NCBI GenBank assembly: GCA_032229885.1
Contig: JAVYAJ010000062.1
Location: forward strand, 1-32,817
Reading direction: 5' to 3'
Origin: Anammoximicrobium sp032229885
GTDB taxonomy: Bacteria; Planctomycetota; Planctomycetia; Pirellulales; Pirellulaceae
Length of the DNA: 32,817 nucleotides
The notes under the pieces were generated by a model. It had not been told where the DNA came from. It did no database searches and saw nothing but the letters and a program-made list of their open reading frames with translations. This document shows, one piece after another, positions 1-8,565 of this stretch (within the stretch, counting starts at the first letter, position 1; the number at the start of each line of letters is the position of its first letter). The translations under genes were made by a program, and so were the position numbers.

Positions 1-146
1 ACACGTTGATGTTGGCCTTCGGCCAACACGGTTGCTATCATCTCTGACTCCTGGGGCGTTGCCCCAGGCTACGTTGGTGATGGCCTTCGGCCAACAAGCT
101 TCCTGTCGTCCGTGCTGCACAACAGTCACCCAATGCCAATTTCACC
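1..146 (+). repeat. Interspersed palindromic repeat A, left copy
   Basis: This non-coding block holds two palindromes, GTTGGCCTTCGGCCAAC (12-28, with a shorter GGCCTTCGGCC near 83-93) and CCTGGGGCGTTGCCCCAGG (50-68). The second is a perfect 8-bp stem with a 3-base loop. The whole block recurs almost unchanged in inverted orientation at about 27190-27340. Reading frames across it are not credible genes. The left end may lie outside the window. The element type is unknown to me; it resembles the palindromic intergenic repeats common in planctomycete genomes. Confidence 0.75.
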
Positions 147-148
147 TA

Positions 149-334
149 GCGCGGGTTAGTGCCAGTAAACCGAAAGTGTGCTGTACAGGCCAGTGTACAA
201 GATGCGCGCACGGTGCGCGCATGATACGAACTAAGACTCTAACGCGGGTTAGTGCCAGTAACCCGAAAGTTTGCTGTACAGACTAATGTACAAGATGCGC
301 GCGTCGTGCGCGCATCATACGAACTAAGACTCGA
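149..334 (+). repeat. Tandem pair of 93-bp palindromic repeats (family B, copies 1 and 2)
   Basis: Two direct copies with a 93-bp period (149-241 and 242-334) begin with GCGGGTTAGTGCCAGTAA and end with ATACGAACTAAGACTC. They differ at roughly ten positions. Each contains two TGTACA palindromes 6 bases apart, then a GC hairpin with a 9-bp stem (ATGCGCGCA/TGCGCGCAT in copy 1, GATGCGCGC/GCGCGCATC in copy 2). The stem is kept although its sequence differs between copies. A third, inverted copy lies at 1781-1878. From 335 to 510 I see no further gene or structured element. Confidence 0.8.
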
Positions 335-510
335 AAGTCTAGGCAGGCCGCGGAGACTGCGGATCGGCGCGGCCCACGGTTCACCAGCCCCCCGGCCGGC
401 CATGACAGAGCACATCGCTCCACTTCTCACGGACCTTCTTGGCGCTCGCAATTGGGCGCATCCTCGTCGGGATCCGTGTTCCGCGGCTTCTTCTGCGGCA
501 AGATCCGCGT

Positions 511-1677
511 TCAGTGAGCCAACGTCGGATCGCCGTCGACGACAAGCACGCCCCAGGCATTCGCCTTGTCCGCCGCGAGCACGACGGTGCGACCGTCGGA
601 GTTCGTCTTGACGCTGGTGGCGTTGTTCAGCCGCCCACGGATCAGCGGCCGAGACGGGCCCGTCAGGTCGATGGCCGAGATCGGCGATTCTTTGAAGACG
701 ATGTTCCCGCCCGCCTCGGTGATCGTGTAGATCACGCGCACCAGCCCGCGCTGTTCATCCAGCAGGACAATGCCTCGCGTGCCGACGGTATCGACGCCAT
801 ACAGATCGTCCCAGACGCCGTTGGGCCGCCTGACCAACAGCGCGATTTTGGGATCTTTGCCATTGTCGTAGCTCGTCTTGACCGCCGCATACAGCGTCCC
901 GTCCGTGGCGACTTTGACGTTGAGATGATCGTCGGCCATGCCGTCGCCCGCGTCCAGCGCGGATCGAGCGGCAGGGATCTCGTCGTCGCTCCAGTCCTGC
1001 GGCGCGTCGGCGTCACGATGGACGCGAAAGCCGAAACGGCGCGTCTTCTGGTTCGACCACAAGACGCCGATCCGGTTGTTGGGCAGCGCGGTGACCACGC
1101 AGATATCGTCGCGGGCGATGTTGTCGGCCAACGTTACGGGACTTGAGAACGAGGCATACGGAGGATCGGCATAATGAACCTGGATGCTGGTCTTCCAGTC
1201 GGTCGCCAGCCACATTCGTCCCCGCGAATCGACGTCGATCGTTCCTGTCTCGCCGACGGTCACCCGCGTGGCCTCGGGGCGATCGACCCAGGGTTCCCAA
1301 ACCTGGCGAGCCGCATCATGCTGGATCGACACCAGTTCGGGCGCCTTGCCGTGCAACAGAATGTGCGCAACCGGACCAACGAGCTTGACATCCGCGTGGG
1401 TGTCGGTTCGATCCGAGATTTTCAGGCCCCTCGTCCACGAGCCGTTGGCCGCGTCCAGTCGCCAAATATACGTTCCAGGCGATTCCGAGCCGGTGGGCAG
1501 CGCCGCCCACCATGTGCCCGCATGGAACCAGACCTTCGACTGAGGTTTCTCGCCGGTCGGCGTCGAAACCGGAATCGGGGCCAACGCCGTAATCGTGGGC
1601 GACGCACCGACCGCGATTCCGGCCACCACGAGCCAGCCACAAATGGCGCTTGCCAATACGGGAATGTGAACATGCAT
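511..1677 (-). CDS. Exported protein of unknown function, beta-propeller/sialidase-like
   Basis: The product is 388 residues. The chosen ATG at 1677 has AGAAGGA 7-13 bases upstream and opens a signal peptide (residues about 1-24, hydrophobic core LASAICGWLVVAGIAVGA, then A-S-P). An upstream extension of the frame runs into repeat sequence and is rejected. The mature part is rich in beta-strand patterns with recurring short blocks such as DVDSRGRMWLATDW and KVATDGTLYAAVKTS. These resemble the blades of BNR/sialidase-type propellers, but I see no clear Asp-box series or catalytic residues. It probably acts outside the cytoplasm; substrate and reaction are unknown. The gene stands alone between copies of repeat family B. 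A non-enzymatic binding propeller is equally possible. Confidence 0.8.
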   Translation of the reverse strand: MHVHIPVLASAICGWLVVAGIAVGASPTITALAPIPVSTPTGEKPQSKVWFHAGTWWAALPTGSESPGTYIWRLDAANGSWTRGLKISDRTDTHADVKLVGPVAHILLHGKAPELVSIQHDAARQVWEPWVDRPEATRVTVGETGTIDVDSRGRMWLATDWKTSIQVHYADPPYASFSSPVTLADNIARDDICVVTALPNNRIGVLWSNQKTRRFGFRVHRDADAPQDWSDDEIPAARSALDAGDGMADDHLNVKVATDGTLYAAVKTSYDNGKDPKIALLVRRPNGVWDDLYGVDTVGTRGIVLLDEQRGLVRVIYTITEAGGNIVFKESPISAIDLTGPSRPLIRGRLNNATSVKTNSDGRTVVLAADKANAWGVLVVDGDPTLAH

Positions 1678-1780
1678 GATCGTGGTCCTTCTATTTAGTG
1701 CGATGTCAAGGATCCGTAGCAGCGTGCTCGCGACTATCAGGCTGGGGAGATTCCGTGCTCGGGCGCGTGCGACCAGGCGG

Positions 1781-1878
1781 AAATTCGAGTCTTTGTCCGT
1801 ATGACGCGCGCGTGACGCGCACATCTTGTACACGGGTCTGTACAGTACACTTTCCGAGCACCGCCACTCGCTCGCGTT
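1781..1878 (-). repeat. Family B palindromic repeat, inverted copy 3
   Basis: Read on the minus strand, this block matches the 93-bp units at 149-334: CGGAAAGTGTACTGTACAG, then the TGTACA pair, then GATG, then a GC hairpin, then the ATACG/ACTAAGACTCG-like end. It is more diverged than the other two copies. The hairpin is still formable (GATGTGCGCG against CGCGCGCGTC, using two G-T wobbles). With the tandem pair it brackets the gene at 511-1677 in inverted orientation. Confidence 0.7.
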
Positions 1879-1880
1879 GA

Positions 1881-2043
1881 GAAGAACAGGTTTGAGCCGC
1901 AGAGACGCTGAGGTCGCTGAGGTGGTAGACGACGTGAGACTCTGCGTTCTCTGCGTTCTCTGCGGTTCCCATGTCCGAATGTCCCGTCTCCTTCGCCCGG
2001 CGGTGAGGTGATGCTCGCGCAATCGTCTTAGTTCGTCAGGTTG
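1881..2043 (+). repeat. Interspersed repeat C, copy 1
   Basis: The block contains the motifs CCGCAGAGACGCTGAGG, GAGGTGGTAGACGACGTGAG and CTGCGTTCTCTGCGGTTCCC, and ends in CTTAGTTCGTCAGG. It recurs in inverted orientation, collinear over its full length, at 12239-12391. Copy 1 lies beyond the 3' end of the GH127 gene. It directly abuts family B copy 3. From 2044 to 2212 I see nothing else. Confidence 0.75.
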
Positions 2044-2212
2044 CCGACACTGGCCTACGTTAAGATTGGACAACGCACTGGCGCTCGAGCGCAGGCCGCA
2101 ATGGCCGCGCACACAATGCGTCCGCCGATCTGGCGTTTGACACGCCGGCGATTGTCATGCCACGCGTTGCCCAATGGGCGCCAAAATGGCGGCGCGTCGT
2201 CGTTGATACGGA

Positions 2213-4873
2213 TCATTTCTCCCGCTCGCGGATTTTGAGCTCGAGGATGCCGCCGGAGAACTCGGGCTGTAGTTGAGCGCGGATCCGCACGGCTTCGGTG
2301 CGAACGGGATCGAACTGCAGCGAGTCGTAGCGGTCCTTGGCGACGGTCGGCTCGCCCTTGGCCGCGACGGGTTTCCACTGGCCGTCATCCAGCCAGTCGA
2401 CTTGCCATGAGGCCGGAACGCGGCAGTGGCCGATGCCCGTATCGTCGAACCAATAGACCTCGACGGCGTGGATCTGCTGCGGCTGGTTCAAGCGAACGGT
2501 CAGCCACTGCTCGGTTCCCTTGCGGGGCCACCACGTCATCCGCGGGATGGAATGGTCGTTCGAGTTGCGCGGCTCCAGACCATCGACGACCGCCAACACG
2601 CTGTCGCCCTCGTAACAGTGCGACGCCGACACGCGATAGGCCAGCTCGGGAAGCCGCGGCCAGTCGCCCGCGTCCGGTCCGTCGCCGATTACCGGAAACG
2701 CCGAGATCCGCAGCCGCGCGCAGCCCATCGGGATCAGAGTGACCGTCTCCAACGGCTCGTCGCTGCGGACCGGGCTGGACGCCAACGGTCCGACCAAACC
2801 GAGTGAATCCAGCGTCCAGTTCGGAATCTTTTTGGCCTTGACCTTCAGCTCGATCGGCGCGGCGACGGCCTCGAACGGTTGGCCGGTCGTCAGCGGCTTG
2901 CGCACCACCTCGAACATCGCAGCCGGGTCATCGCCGTCGAGCATCAGTCCATAGTTCCAGGGCGTGGTGGGGTGAATCTCCCACGCGGGCCATTTGTCGT
3001 CGTCGCCGCGACGAAGCAGGCGTTCGCCGATCGCCAGCGAATAGGTCAGCGGCCCACGATCGACCGATGCGCAGTTGTGATTGTTCGCCCAACGGGTCAG
3101 GCGAATCTTCATCGGCAGTTCCAGCTCGACGCGATCGCCGTCGTTCCAGGTTCGTTCGAGGGTGATCGCCCCGTCGGCGACCGTGGCGTCGTTCAGGATC
3201 CGCCCGTTCAAGGACACGCGAGGCGCCTCGCACCACTCGGGCACGCGCAGCGTCAGCCCGAACCGCACGGAATCGCGCGTTGCAAGCCGGAGACGAACGG
3301 TCTCGTCGAACGGGTAGGCCGTCTCCTCGACGATCGTCACCTCGGCGCCGTCGCCGACTTTGGCCGTGACGCGCGAGGGTGCGTACAGGACGGCGACCAA
3401 GCCGTTGTCGCGCGTCGCCATCCACAGGTGCTCGGCGTAGTAGGGCCACCCGTGGCCCGCGTTGTGTTGGCAACAACGATGCAGGTGCGGATCGAACAGG
3501 AACATCGGGCCGCTGTTTTGGACGCCCGGCGCCTTGCTGGCCGCGTCGCACAGGACCAAGTTCGGCGCCGTCAGGTAGTGCAAAGCCTTCAGGTCGGCGG
3601 TAAAGGCCGCGGGCAGCATGTTCAGCGCCACTAACTCGCACCGATCCGCCCAAGCCATCCGGCCGGTGATCGCCAACAGGATCTCGTCCGACAACATCTG
3701 CTCGACGATTCCGCAGGTCTCGATGGCCTGTCGCGGTCCCGTGTAGCCCGGACGACAGTTCTCGTCGCCGCCGAACATTCCGCCCGGAACCTGTCCGTAC
3801 CGCGCGCGGACCTCCTGGTAATTCCGCTCGGCGGCCAACAGGTGTTTCGGATCCCGGGACTGCGGATAGAAGCGAGCTGGTCCGCCGAACGCCTGGGCGA
3901 TATTCACGTTGTGCCAGTTGGGGACCGAGTCGGTCCAGTTGGCCGTGTGGCGATGGATCTTCGCGGCCAGTTCGAGCAGCCAGGGCTGACCCGTGCGGTT
4001 GTACAGCCAGTGAACGCTGTACAGATTGTCGGCCGCGCGCTGCTGCTGCCAGTACGGCGGCAGAAACTTGTCCTCGGGCACACTCAGTTCCCAACGGAAA
4101 TAGCGACTCATCAATTCAAGGACACGCGGATCGTTCGAGTGCTCGTAATACGATTGAAGACAGAACAGGGCGATCATATTGGGCCACAGGTCGTCGCGTC
4201 CGATGTGACCAGCCGCGGGGTCCGTGCGTCCCGGGTCGGGACCGAACCAACCGTCGTCCTGCTGCGAGGCCAACATCGCCTCGATCCACGTCAACGCTTC
4301 TGTGATGATTCGACGATCTCGCAGGACATAGCCCGTGTTGGCGAATCCCTTGAGCCAGTAAGGGACCTCCTCCCAGCCGTGGCGGCCCTGGCCGGTCGGG
4401 CTCAGCCAGGCGTTGTCCGACCGGCTCAGGAACGTGCTGATCTCCGCCAGCCGCCCATGAAAACCCGCGGCTTGCAGTTCCAACTGGGTGCGCAACCAGC
4501 CGTGCGGCTCGATGGCCCCGACCGGCAACTTGACCAGCGGACTCGGCAACAATGGCGCTCGATTGCCATAGTAAAACGTGTTGCCCTGGCTCGCGTCGGG
4601 CGACAGCAGTTTGACCGGTTCAGCGTCACGCGTCGCCGCGATCGTGATCGCGGGATTGCCGACAAAGACCACGGCTACGCATAGCATGGCGCTCCTCAGC
4701 GCTCCGATCTTTCGGCGTGCACTCCGCTGGCTTGGATTGCGTCGGGCCGTCGCCTCTAAAGCAAGTTCGCTTGCAAACCACGCGACCCACCGACGGCGGC
4801 CACTTGGCTCGATAGACCGTCTCCCGAGCTTTGCTGGCCGACAGGACAAGTTGAAACGCCCATGATCCCGCAT
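2213..4873 (-). CDS. Exported glycoside hydrolase family 127 (DUF1680) beta-L-arabinofuranosidase-like protein
   Basis: The product is 886 residues. The start at 4873 is preceded by GGAGGTG, which supports the long leader: an Arg-rich stretch (1-60), then a hydrophobic core (about 61-80, MLCVAVVFVGNPAITIAA). Export is therefore likely. The catalytic (alpha/alpha)6 domain spans roughly 105-640. Family signature residues are visible: E371 in GGDENC (candidate acid/base), E385-T-C387, and the Cys pair C467-C468 in HRCCQHN. In characterised GH127 enzymes these positions bind zinc and supply the cysteine nucleophile. The C-terminal part (about 730-880, MTWWPRKGTEQWLTVRL and the following strands) resembles an F5/8-type carbohydrate-binding domain. 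The likely role is removal of L-arabinofuranose from plant or algal glycans. The sugar specificity is inferred, since DUF1680 members vary. It stands alone on this strand. Confidence 0.88.
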   Translation of the reverse strand: MRDHGRFNLSCRPAKLGRRSIEPSGRRRWVAWFASELALEATARRNPSQRSARRKIGALRSAMLCVAVVFVGNPAITIAATRDAEPVKLLSPDASQGNTFYYGNRAPLLPSPLVKLPVGAIEPHGWLRTQLELQAAGFHGRLAEISTFLSRSDNAWLSPTGQGRHGWEEVPYWLKGFANTGYVLRDRRIITEALTWIEAMLASQQDDGWFGPDPGRTDPAAGHIGRDDLWPNMIALFCLQSYYEHSNDPRVLELMSRYFRWELSVPEDKFLPPYWQQQRAADNLYSVHWLYNRTGQPWLLELAAKIHRHTANWTDSVPNWHNVNIAQAFGGPARFYPQSRDPKHLLAAERNYQEVRARYGQVPGGMFGGDENCRPGYTGPRQAIETCGIVEQMLSDEILLAITGRMAWADRCELVALNMLPAAFTADLKALHYLTAPNLVLCDAASKAPGVQNSGPMFLFDPHLHRCCQHNAGHGWPYYAEHLWMATRDNGLVAVLYAPSRVTAKVGDGAEVTIVEETAYPFDETVRLRLATRDSVRFGLTLRVPEWCEAPRVSLNGRILNDATVADGAITLERTWNDGDRVELELPMKIRLTRWANNHNCASVDRGPLTYSLAIGERLLRRGDDDKWPAWEIHPTTPWNYGLMLDGDDPAAMFEVVRKPLTTGQPFEAVAAPIELKVKAKKIPNWTLDSLGLVGPLASSPVRSDEPLETVTLIPMGCARLRISAFPVIGDGPDAGDWPRLPELAYRVSASHCYEGDSVLAVVDGLEPRNSNDHSIPRMTWWPRKGTEQWLTVRLNQPQQIHAVEVYWFDDTGIGHCRVPASWQVDWLDDGQWKPVAAKGEPTVAKDRYDSLQFDPVRTEAVRIRAQLQPEFSGGILELKIREREK

Positions 4874-5244
4874 GTTGCACCTCCGGAATGTTCATGCCCG
4901 TTGCCAGCGCAGACTCGGCGGCGGATCGGTCGGAGCTTCCGTAGCGAAAGATCGCTGACGATGGCAACCCCTCCATCGCCCGACGCGAACGCTCAGGGCT
5001 CGATCGTTCTATTCCGACGCGACCGGTCCCGTCCGGCAGGCGAGAGCGACCGCGCCTACGCCTGTTTCACTCGACGACCTACCGAATGGCTGCGACTGCT
5101 TGTGACGATTCGTGCGCATGTTTGCGAGTGTACTGGACGGCACTGACCGGTCAAGCAACATCCGAGGTTTGCTCCCGCGCGCACCGCTTGTCCAACGCAC
5201 GTTGGAAAGCCAACTGTTGTCGGTAGAAGCGGCGTAGTCCTAGC
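4874..5244. other. Intergenic region upstream of the GH127 gene
   Basis: This 371-bp stretch carries the ribosome binding site of the GH127 gene (GGAGGTG on the minus strand, 4878-4884) and presumably its promoter. I could not pick a promoter with confidence. The short open frames here lack a binding site and family resemblance. No repeat shared with the rest of the window was seen. Confidence 0.5.
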
Positions 5245-6249
5245 TCACGGGGACTTGTCGCTGGCTGCGGCGGTCGGATGCAGGCTCTGCAGATACAGAG
5301 CGGTAAAATCCGCCACTTCGTGCGTACCGGGTTGGAACGTGAACAGATTTTCGTCGAGCGCGGCGCAGCGTTGGAGCTCGACGATCTCGAGCACGAGCAT
5401 CTGCTCTCGATCGGATGAATCAGGCGACCGTTGGGGGCCAGCCGACGCCGTGCGGCGATACTCGATCCGATAGGGCAGGTGGTCGTCCTGTCCCAGCAGC
5501 AGGCGGACTTCGGTGGGTAGTTGGGCGGGCAGCTTGGCCAGGTCGGCCGGTTGACCGGCCTCGATCCGTGCGCGCTGATCCGGCAGAACGGCCGCCAAGG
5601 GTTCGGGTTTCCAGTGGCCGGTGATCATCCAGCGACGTGTCTGGCTTGTCTGGACAGCGCTCGGCGGCGAGAACTGAAAATTCGCGGCCAAGGCGGCCAG
5701 CACCTGAGGCAGCCCGCCCACGGCCAGACCGTAAGCGGCCGCTCCGGCCCAGGCCGGCTGGTCCCCGTCGCCCAACGCCTCGCGTATCCGATCCATGTCG
5801 ACGCGACCCAGAGAAGCGCCACCCGGTAGCTCGCGGCGAATCCACAGGAACCGGCCGTCGCACACTTGCAGGAGCGACGAACGCTGGTCGCCCAGTTGCA
5901 GCTTGAGTTCGTATCGCAGCAGCAGGCCGCGCGGCGAGTGCGTCTGAAGATACGTCCCCGAACCGCCCAACTCCTGGCCGAACCAGACGGAACTCTGGCG
6001 AAGCCGCACGTCGAGGCACGGGATGCTGGCCAGCCGAGCGACGCAATCCAGCAACAGCGTCTGGCCGTCGAGCACGTCGTCCGGTGCGGCCTGCGCGGCG
6101 TCCAACGGCCCAATCACCGCGAGCATCGCTAGCACGATCCCGCATTTGACGCGTGGAAATCTGTGCCGATAAGGGCCTGTCGGCGCGATTGTACGGGTTT
6201 TACCAAAGAAACCTGTTATGCGCAGCCGAACATTTATCCACGTAGACAT
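5245..6249 (-). CDS. Exported protein, possibly LolA-like fold
   Basis: The product is 334 residues. From the ATG at 6249 there is a basic leader of about 35 residues, then a hydrophobic core (CGIVLAMLAVIGPLDAAQA) ending near residue 54, so a signal peptide with a long n-region is likely. The mature part has the alternating-strand pattern of lipoprotein-carrier-like proteins: an early CLDVRLRQSSVWFGQEL block, GSGTYLQ, then LLQVCDGRFLWIRREL. I infer a LolA-superfamily fold from this pattern; it is not a confident match to LolA. It would act in the periplasm. The binding site before the start is weak (GGTGGAAT), so a later start closer to the hydrophobic core is possible. It is divergent from the lipoprotein gene at 6429 across 179 bp, which should hold both promoters. 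Confidence 0.7.
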   Translation of the reverse strand: MSTWINVRLRITGFFGKTRTIAPTGPYRHRFPRVKCGIVLAMLAVIGPLDAAQAAPDDVLDGQTLLLDCVARLASIPCLDVRLRQSSVWFGQELGGSGTYLQTHSPRGLLLRYELKLQLGDQRSSLLQVCDGRFLWIRRELPGGASLGRVDMDRIREALGDGDQPAWAGAAAYGLAVGGLPQVLAALAANFQFSPPSAVQTSQTRRWMITGHWKPEPLAAVLPDQRARIEAGQPADLAKLPAQLPTEVRLLLGQDDHLPYRIEYRRTASAGPQRSPDSSDREQMLVLEIVELQRCAALDENLFTFQPGTHEVADFTALYLQSLHPTAAASDKSP

Positions 6250-6428
6250 ATTCCACCGTAGACCGTCTGTGAGGAATCCGCGCCGAAGACACCGGGGCGG
6301 CGACGATTGTAAGGCCGCTCGAGGGATCGAGTCTACGCCAATCGGGAAGGGCCCAAGGGGGGTCGCGGCCCGCAGGGAGTCGCTGGAAATCGTAACGGAC
6401 TGCGTGTCTGGTCCGGAGGGGGAATGCG

Positions 6429-7586
6429 ATGAAAATTCGAGCTGTCATGTGGGCCTCGTGTTGGGCCGCCATGCTGACCGCGATCGGTTGCGTGACGCCC
6501 ATCGAGCACAATCTTCCTCCCGCCGAGCGCCTGATGCATCCGGGCCCCGGCGTGGATGGTCCGGGACCGGGCGTGATGGTCCCACCGGCGTCCGCCCTGG
6601 GCGCTGGCATGTGGATGATGCCTCCTGCCGCCCAGCCGAACGTGCAGATTCTGTTTGCGCGCCCCGAGGGCATGCAAGTTCGTTGGGACGTCGCCAGCGA
6701 AGGCGGCTTCGACTCGTCGCCGCTGGTGGTTCCCGGCCGCCAGAACTTTCCGCAGGCCGCGATCTACCGCGTCAAGCTGACGAACATCGCCGGGCGCGAA
6801 GGCGTCGAACTGTATCCCACCGTGGAGATCGGTCCGACGACGCCGCGCACCGAGGCGTACCTGGCGCATAACGCGATTCCCGTTCAATTCACCGAAGAAG
6901 ACTTCGACCAAGTGCTGACTGGCAACTTTGTCACCAAGGTGATCTATCTTCCGGATCCCCAGTTTCAGGAACTAGCTCTGGCCGGCGTCGAGACCCTGGT
7001 CAGTACGCGACTGGACCCGGGAATCGATCCGATCACCGAGGCCGATCGGCGCGGAGCCATTCTGGCCGTCGTCCGTCTGGGCAACAAGGACGTCGAGCTG
7101 CCGGGCTCGAACGGAATGGCCAACCCGTCGATCCCAGGCCTGCGTCCCGACGGCTCGGTCATGCCGATTTCCTATATGCAGCCCGGCCCCGGCGGCGCCA
7201 TGCCAATGCCGGGGGCCGTGCCTGGGTATCCGATCGCGATGGGGCCGACGGGCTTGGTTCCCCAGAACGTGGCCGGGATCACGGCGCCGGAGTGGGGCAT
7301 GCCTTATACGGGAACGCCGATCGGCTTGCCTGGCCCGCCGCACGTTCCGTTGGGCGGCCCGGCCGGTCTGCGGCAGCACACGATGAGGAATCATACGCAG
7401 GTGCAGATCCCCGATCCCAACAAGCACGTGTCGATCAACGTGCGCCAGATGCCGGGCTACAGCTACCCGATGCCGCCGAATCGCGTGCGCATCACCGAGC
7501 AGTCGATCCAACCGTCGCTGCCGTTCGGCCAGCCGCACGCCGACCGCTATCAGCTCTTGCCTAGCGGCGAAGCGTGCGGACCGTGA
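6429..7586 (+). CDS. Lipoprotein of unknown function, paralogue 1
   Basis: The product is 385 residues. The start ATG follows a strong site (GGAGGGGG, 6415-6422). A lipobox LTAIGC places the modified cysteine at residue 21, so the protein should be membrane-anchored. A central domain (about residues 110-175) contains YRVKLTNIAGREGVELYP, IPVQFTEEDFDQVLTG and KVIYLPDPQ. This is clearly related to the next gene's YRLKLTRIPRNEGQEVFP, IPIHFTLEELEIALSG and RVIYLEDPQ. The C-terminal 160 residues are Pro/Gly/Met-rich and probably disordered. No enzymatic motif is visible. It leads a three-gene plus-strand cluster of envelope proteins. I do not recognise a named family. Confidence 0.8.
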   Translation: MKIRAVMWASCWAAMLTAIGCVTPIEHNLPPAERLMHPGPGVDGPGPGVMVPPASALGAGMWMMPPAAQPNVQILFARPEGMQVRWDVASEGGFDSSPLVVPGRQNFPQAAIYRVKLTNIAGREGVELYPTVEIGPTTPRTEAYLAHNAIPVQFTEEDFDQVLTGNFVTKVIYLPDPQFQELALAGVETLVSTRLDPGIDPITEADRRGAILAVVRLGNKDVELPGSNGMANPSIPGLRPDGSVMPISYMQPGPGGAMPMPGAVPGYPIAMGPTGLVPQNVAGITAPEWGMPYTGTPIGLPGPPHVPLGGPAGLRQHTMRNHTQVQIPDPNKHVSINVRQMPGYSYPMPPNRVRITEQSIQPSLPFGQPHADRYQLLPSGEACGP

Positions 7587-7651
7587 GGCCGTCGGTGACA
7601 CGATCCCCGACCGACGCGGTCGTCGGGCCGCACGGCCGCCGCAGCGCGGTC

Positions 7652-7677
7652 GCAGGGCAGACACTCGTCTGCCCTGC
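7652..7677 (+). terminator. Perfect 11-bp hairpin between the two paralogues
   Basis: GCAGGGCAGAC pairs perfectly with GTCTGCCCTGC across a 4-base loop (ACTC). It sits 66 bp after the first paralogue's stop and about 50 bp before the next start. There is no T-run, so it is not a classical intrinsic terminator. It could be an attenuator, an mRNA-stabilising structure or a small repeat. Confidence 0.4.
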
Positions 7678-7728
7678 CGTGGGGTGAACGTCCCGGCCGT
7701 CCCCGGCATAGTGACAGCCGTTGCCATC

Positions 7729-8565
7729 ATGCGGAACAGTAGAGTTATGGTTCAGTTCGCCACGATCAACGCAGCAACCTCGGCCGGCGGCGCCGCTCGT
7801 CGCGCGTCGCCGTGGCGGTTGACGGCCTGTTGCTGGCTGCTGGCCAGTTGCGTTTCCGCAGTCGCCTGGGGCCAACGCGAGCCGGTCCACTATTTCCATT
7901 CCAGCCGGCTGCCGCCGGGAACGATCGGACCGGGACAACTGCTGCGCGGCGGGCCTTTGGCCGGCTATTTCCAACCGGTCGAAATCCGCGGGCCCGCGGG
8001 CTTGGAGGTCTCGGTCGCCCAGGACGGACAGTTCGAGCCGTCGCAGCCGACGCCAGCTCGGTTCGGCATGTTGATCGGCCCAGTATACCGCTTGAAGCTG
8101 ACACGAATCCCCCGCAACGAGGGCCAGGAAGTCTTTCCGACGATCGAAGTGATCAATCGCCTGTATCCCCCGCAGGGTCTGGAGGCGCAGTTTCCGATCC
8201 CGATCCATTTCACGCTCGAAGAACTCGAGATCGCCCTGTCTGGCCGACTCGTGACGCGGGTCATCTATCTGGAGGATCCGCAATCCGCGCTGCCGGTCCA
8301 AGACTCGCCCGACTTCCAACGCTATTACGAGGCGCGGGCAGATCAGGAACCGCTGCAGGTAGCGGATCGCTTGGGTCGTCCGGTCGCGATCCTCCGCATG
8401 GGATCTCGCACGCCCGAAGACGACGCCGACTTGCAGCGGTTCCTGTTCGCGTGTCCGCCGCTGCAGCATCTGGCCGCGGCGTCAGCGCCGAGCGATCCGC
8501 GAGCCGGCCTGGAGGAAGTCCAGCCGCCCGCGCCGCGCATCGAACGTGGGAGGAGCCAGCCTTGA
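7729..8565 (+). CDS. Exported protein of unknown function, paralogue 2
   Basis: The product is 278 residues from the ATG at 7729. No start here has a good ribosome binding site; the ATG at 7747 or a GTG at 7684 are alternatives. A signal peptide is clear (SPWRLTACCWLLASCVSAVAWGQ, cleavage likely after residue about 47). The central domain matches the upstream lipoprotein (YRLKLTRI, IPIHFTLEELEIALSG, RVIYLEDPQ), indicating a tandem duplication. This copy lacks the lipobox and the long Pro/Gly/Met tail. It may therefore be soluble in the periplasm or held by partners. Its stop codon overlaps the TTG start of the next gene, so translation is likely coupled. Function unknown. Confidence 0.78.
   Translation: MRNSRVMVQFATINAATSAGGAARRASPWRLTACCWLLASCVSAVAWGQREPVHYFHSSRLPPGTIGPGQLLRGGPLAGYFQPVEIRGPAGLEVSVAQDGQFEPSQPTPARFGMLIGPVYRLKLTRIPRNEGQEVFPTIEVINRLYPPQGLEAQFPIPIHFTLEELEIALSGRLVTRVIYLEDPQSALPVQDSPDFQRYYEARADQEPLQVADRLGRPVAILRMGSRTPEDDADLQRFLFACPPLQHLAAASAPSDPRAGLEEVQPPAPRIERGRSQP

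Noticed and set aside
32..286. Open frame through repeats A and B
   Set aside because: It is made entirely of palindromic repeats, and the equivalent frame in the inverted copy diverges at once outside the repeat.
149..334. CRISPR array
   Set aside because: Only two units, with a 93-bp period and no spacer-like variable segments between short repeats. It is a tandem palindromic repeat.
7684..7728. GTG start for paralogue 2
   Set aside because: It has no binding site and adds residues before a good signal peptide. The ATG at 7729 is preferred, with modest confidence.
7812..8561. Upstream extension of the DUF11 lipoprotein frame
   Set aside because: It would overlap the whole paralogue 2 gene in another frame and lacks a signal peptide. 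The TTG at 8562 has a strong binding site and an adjacent lipoprotein signal.
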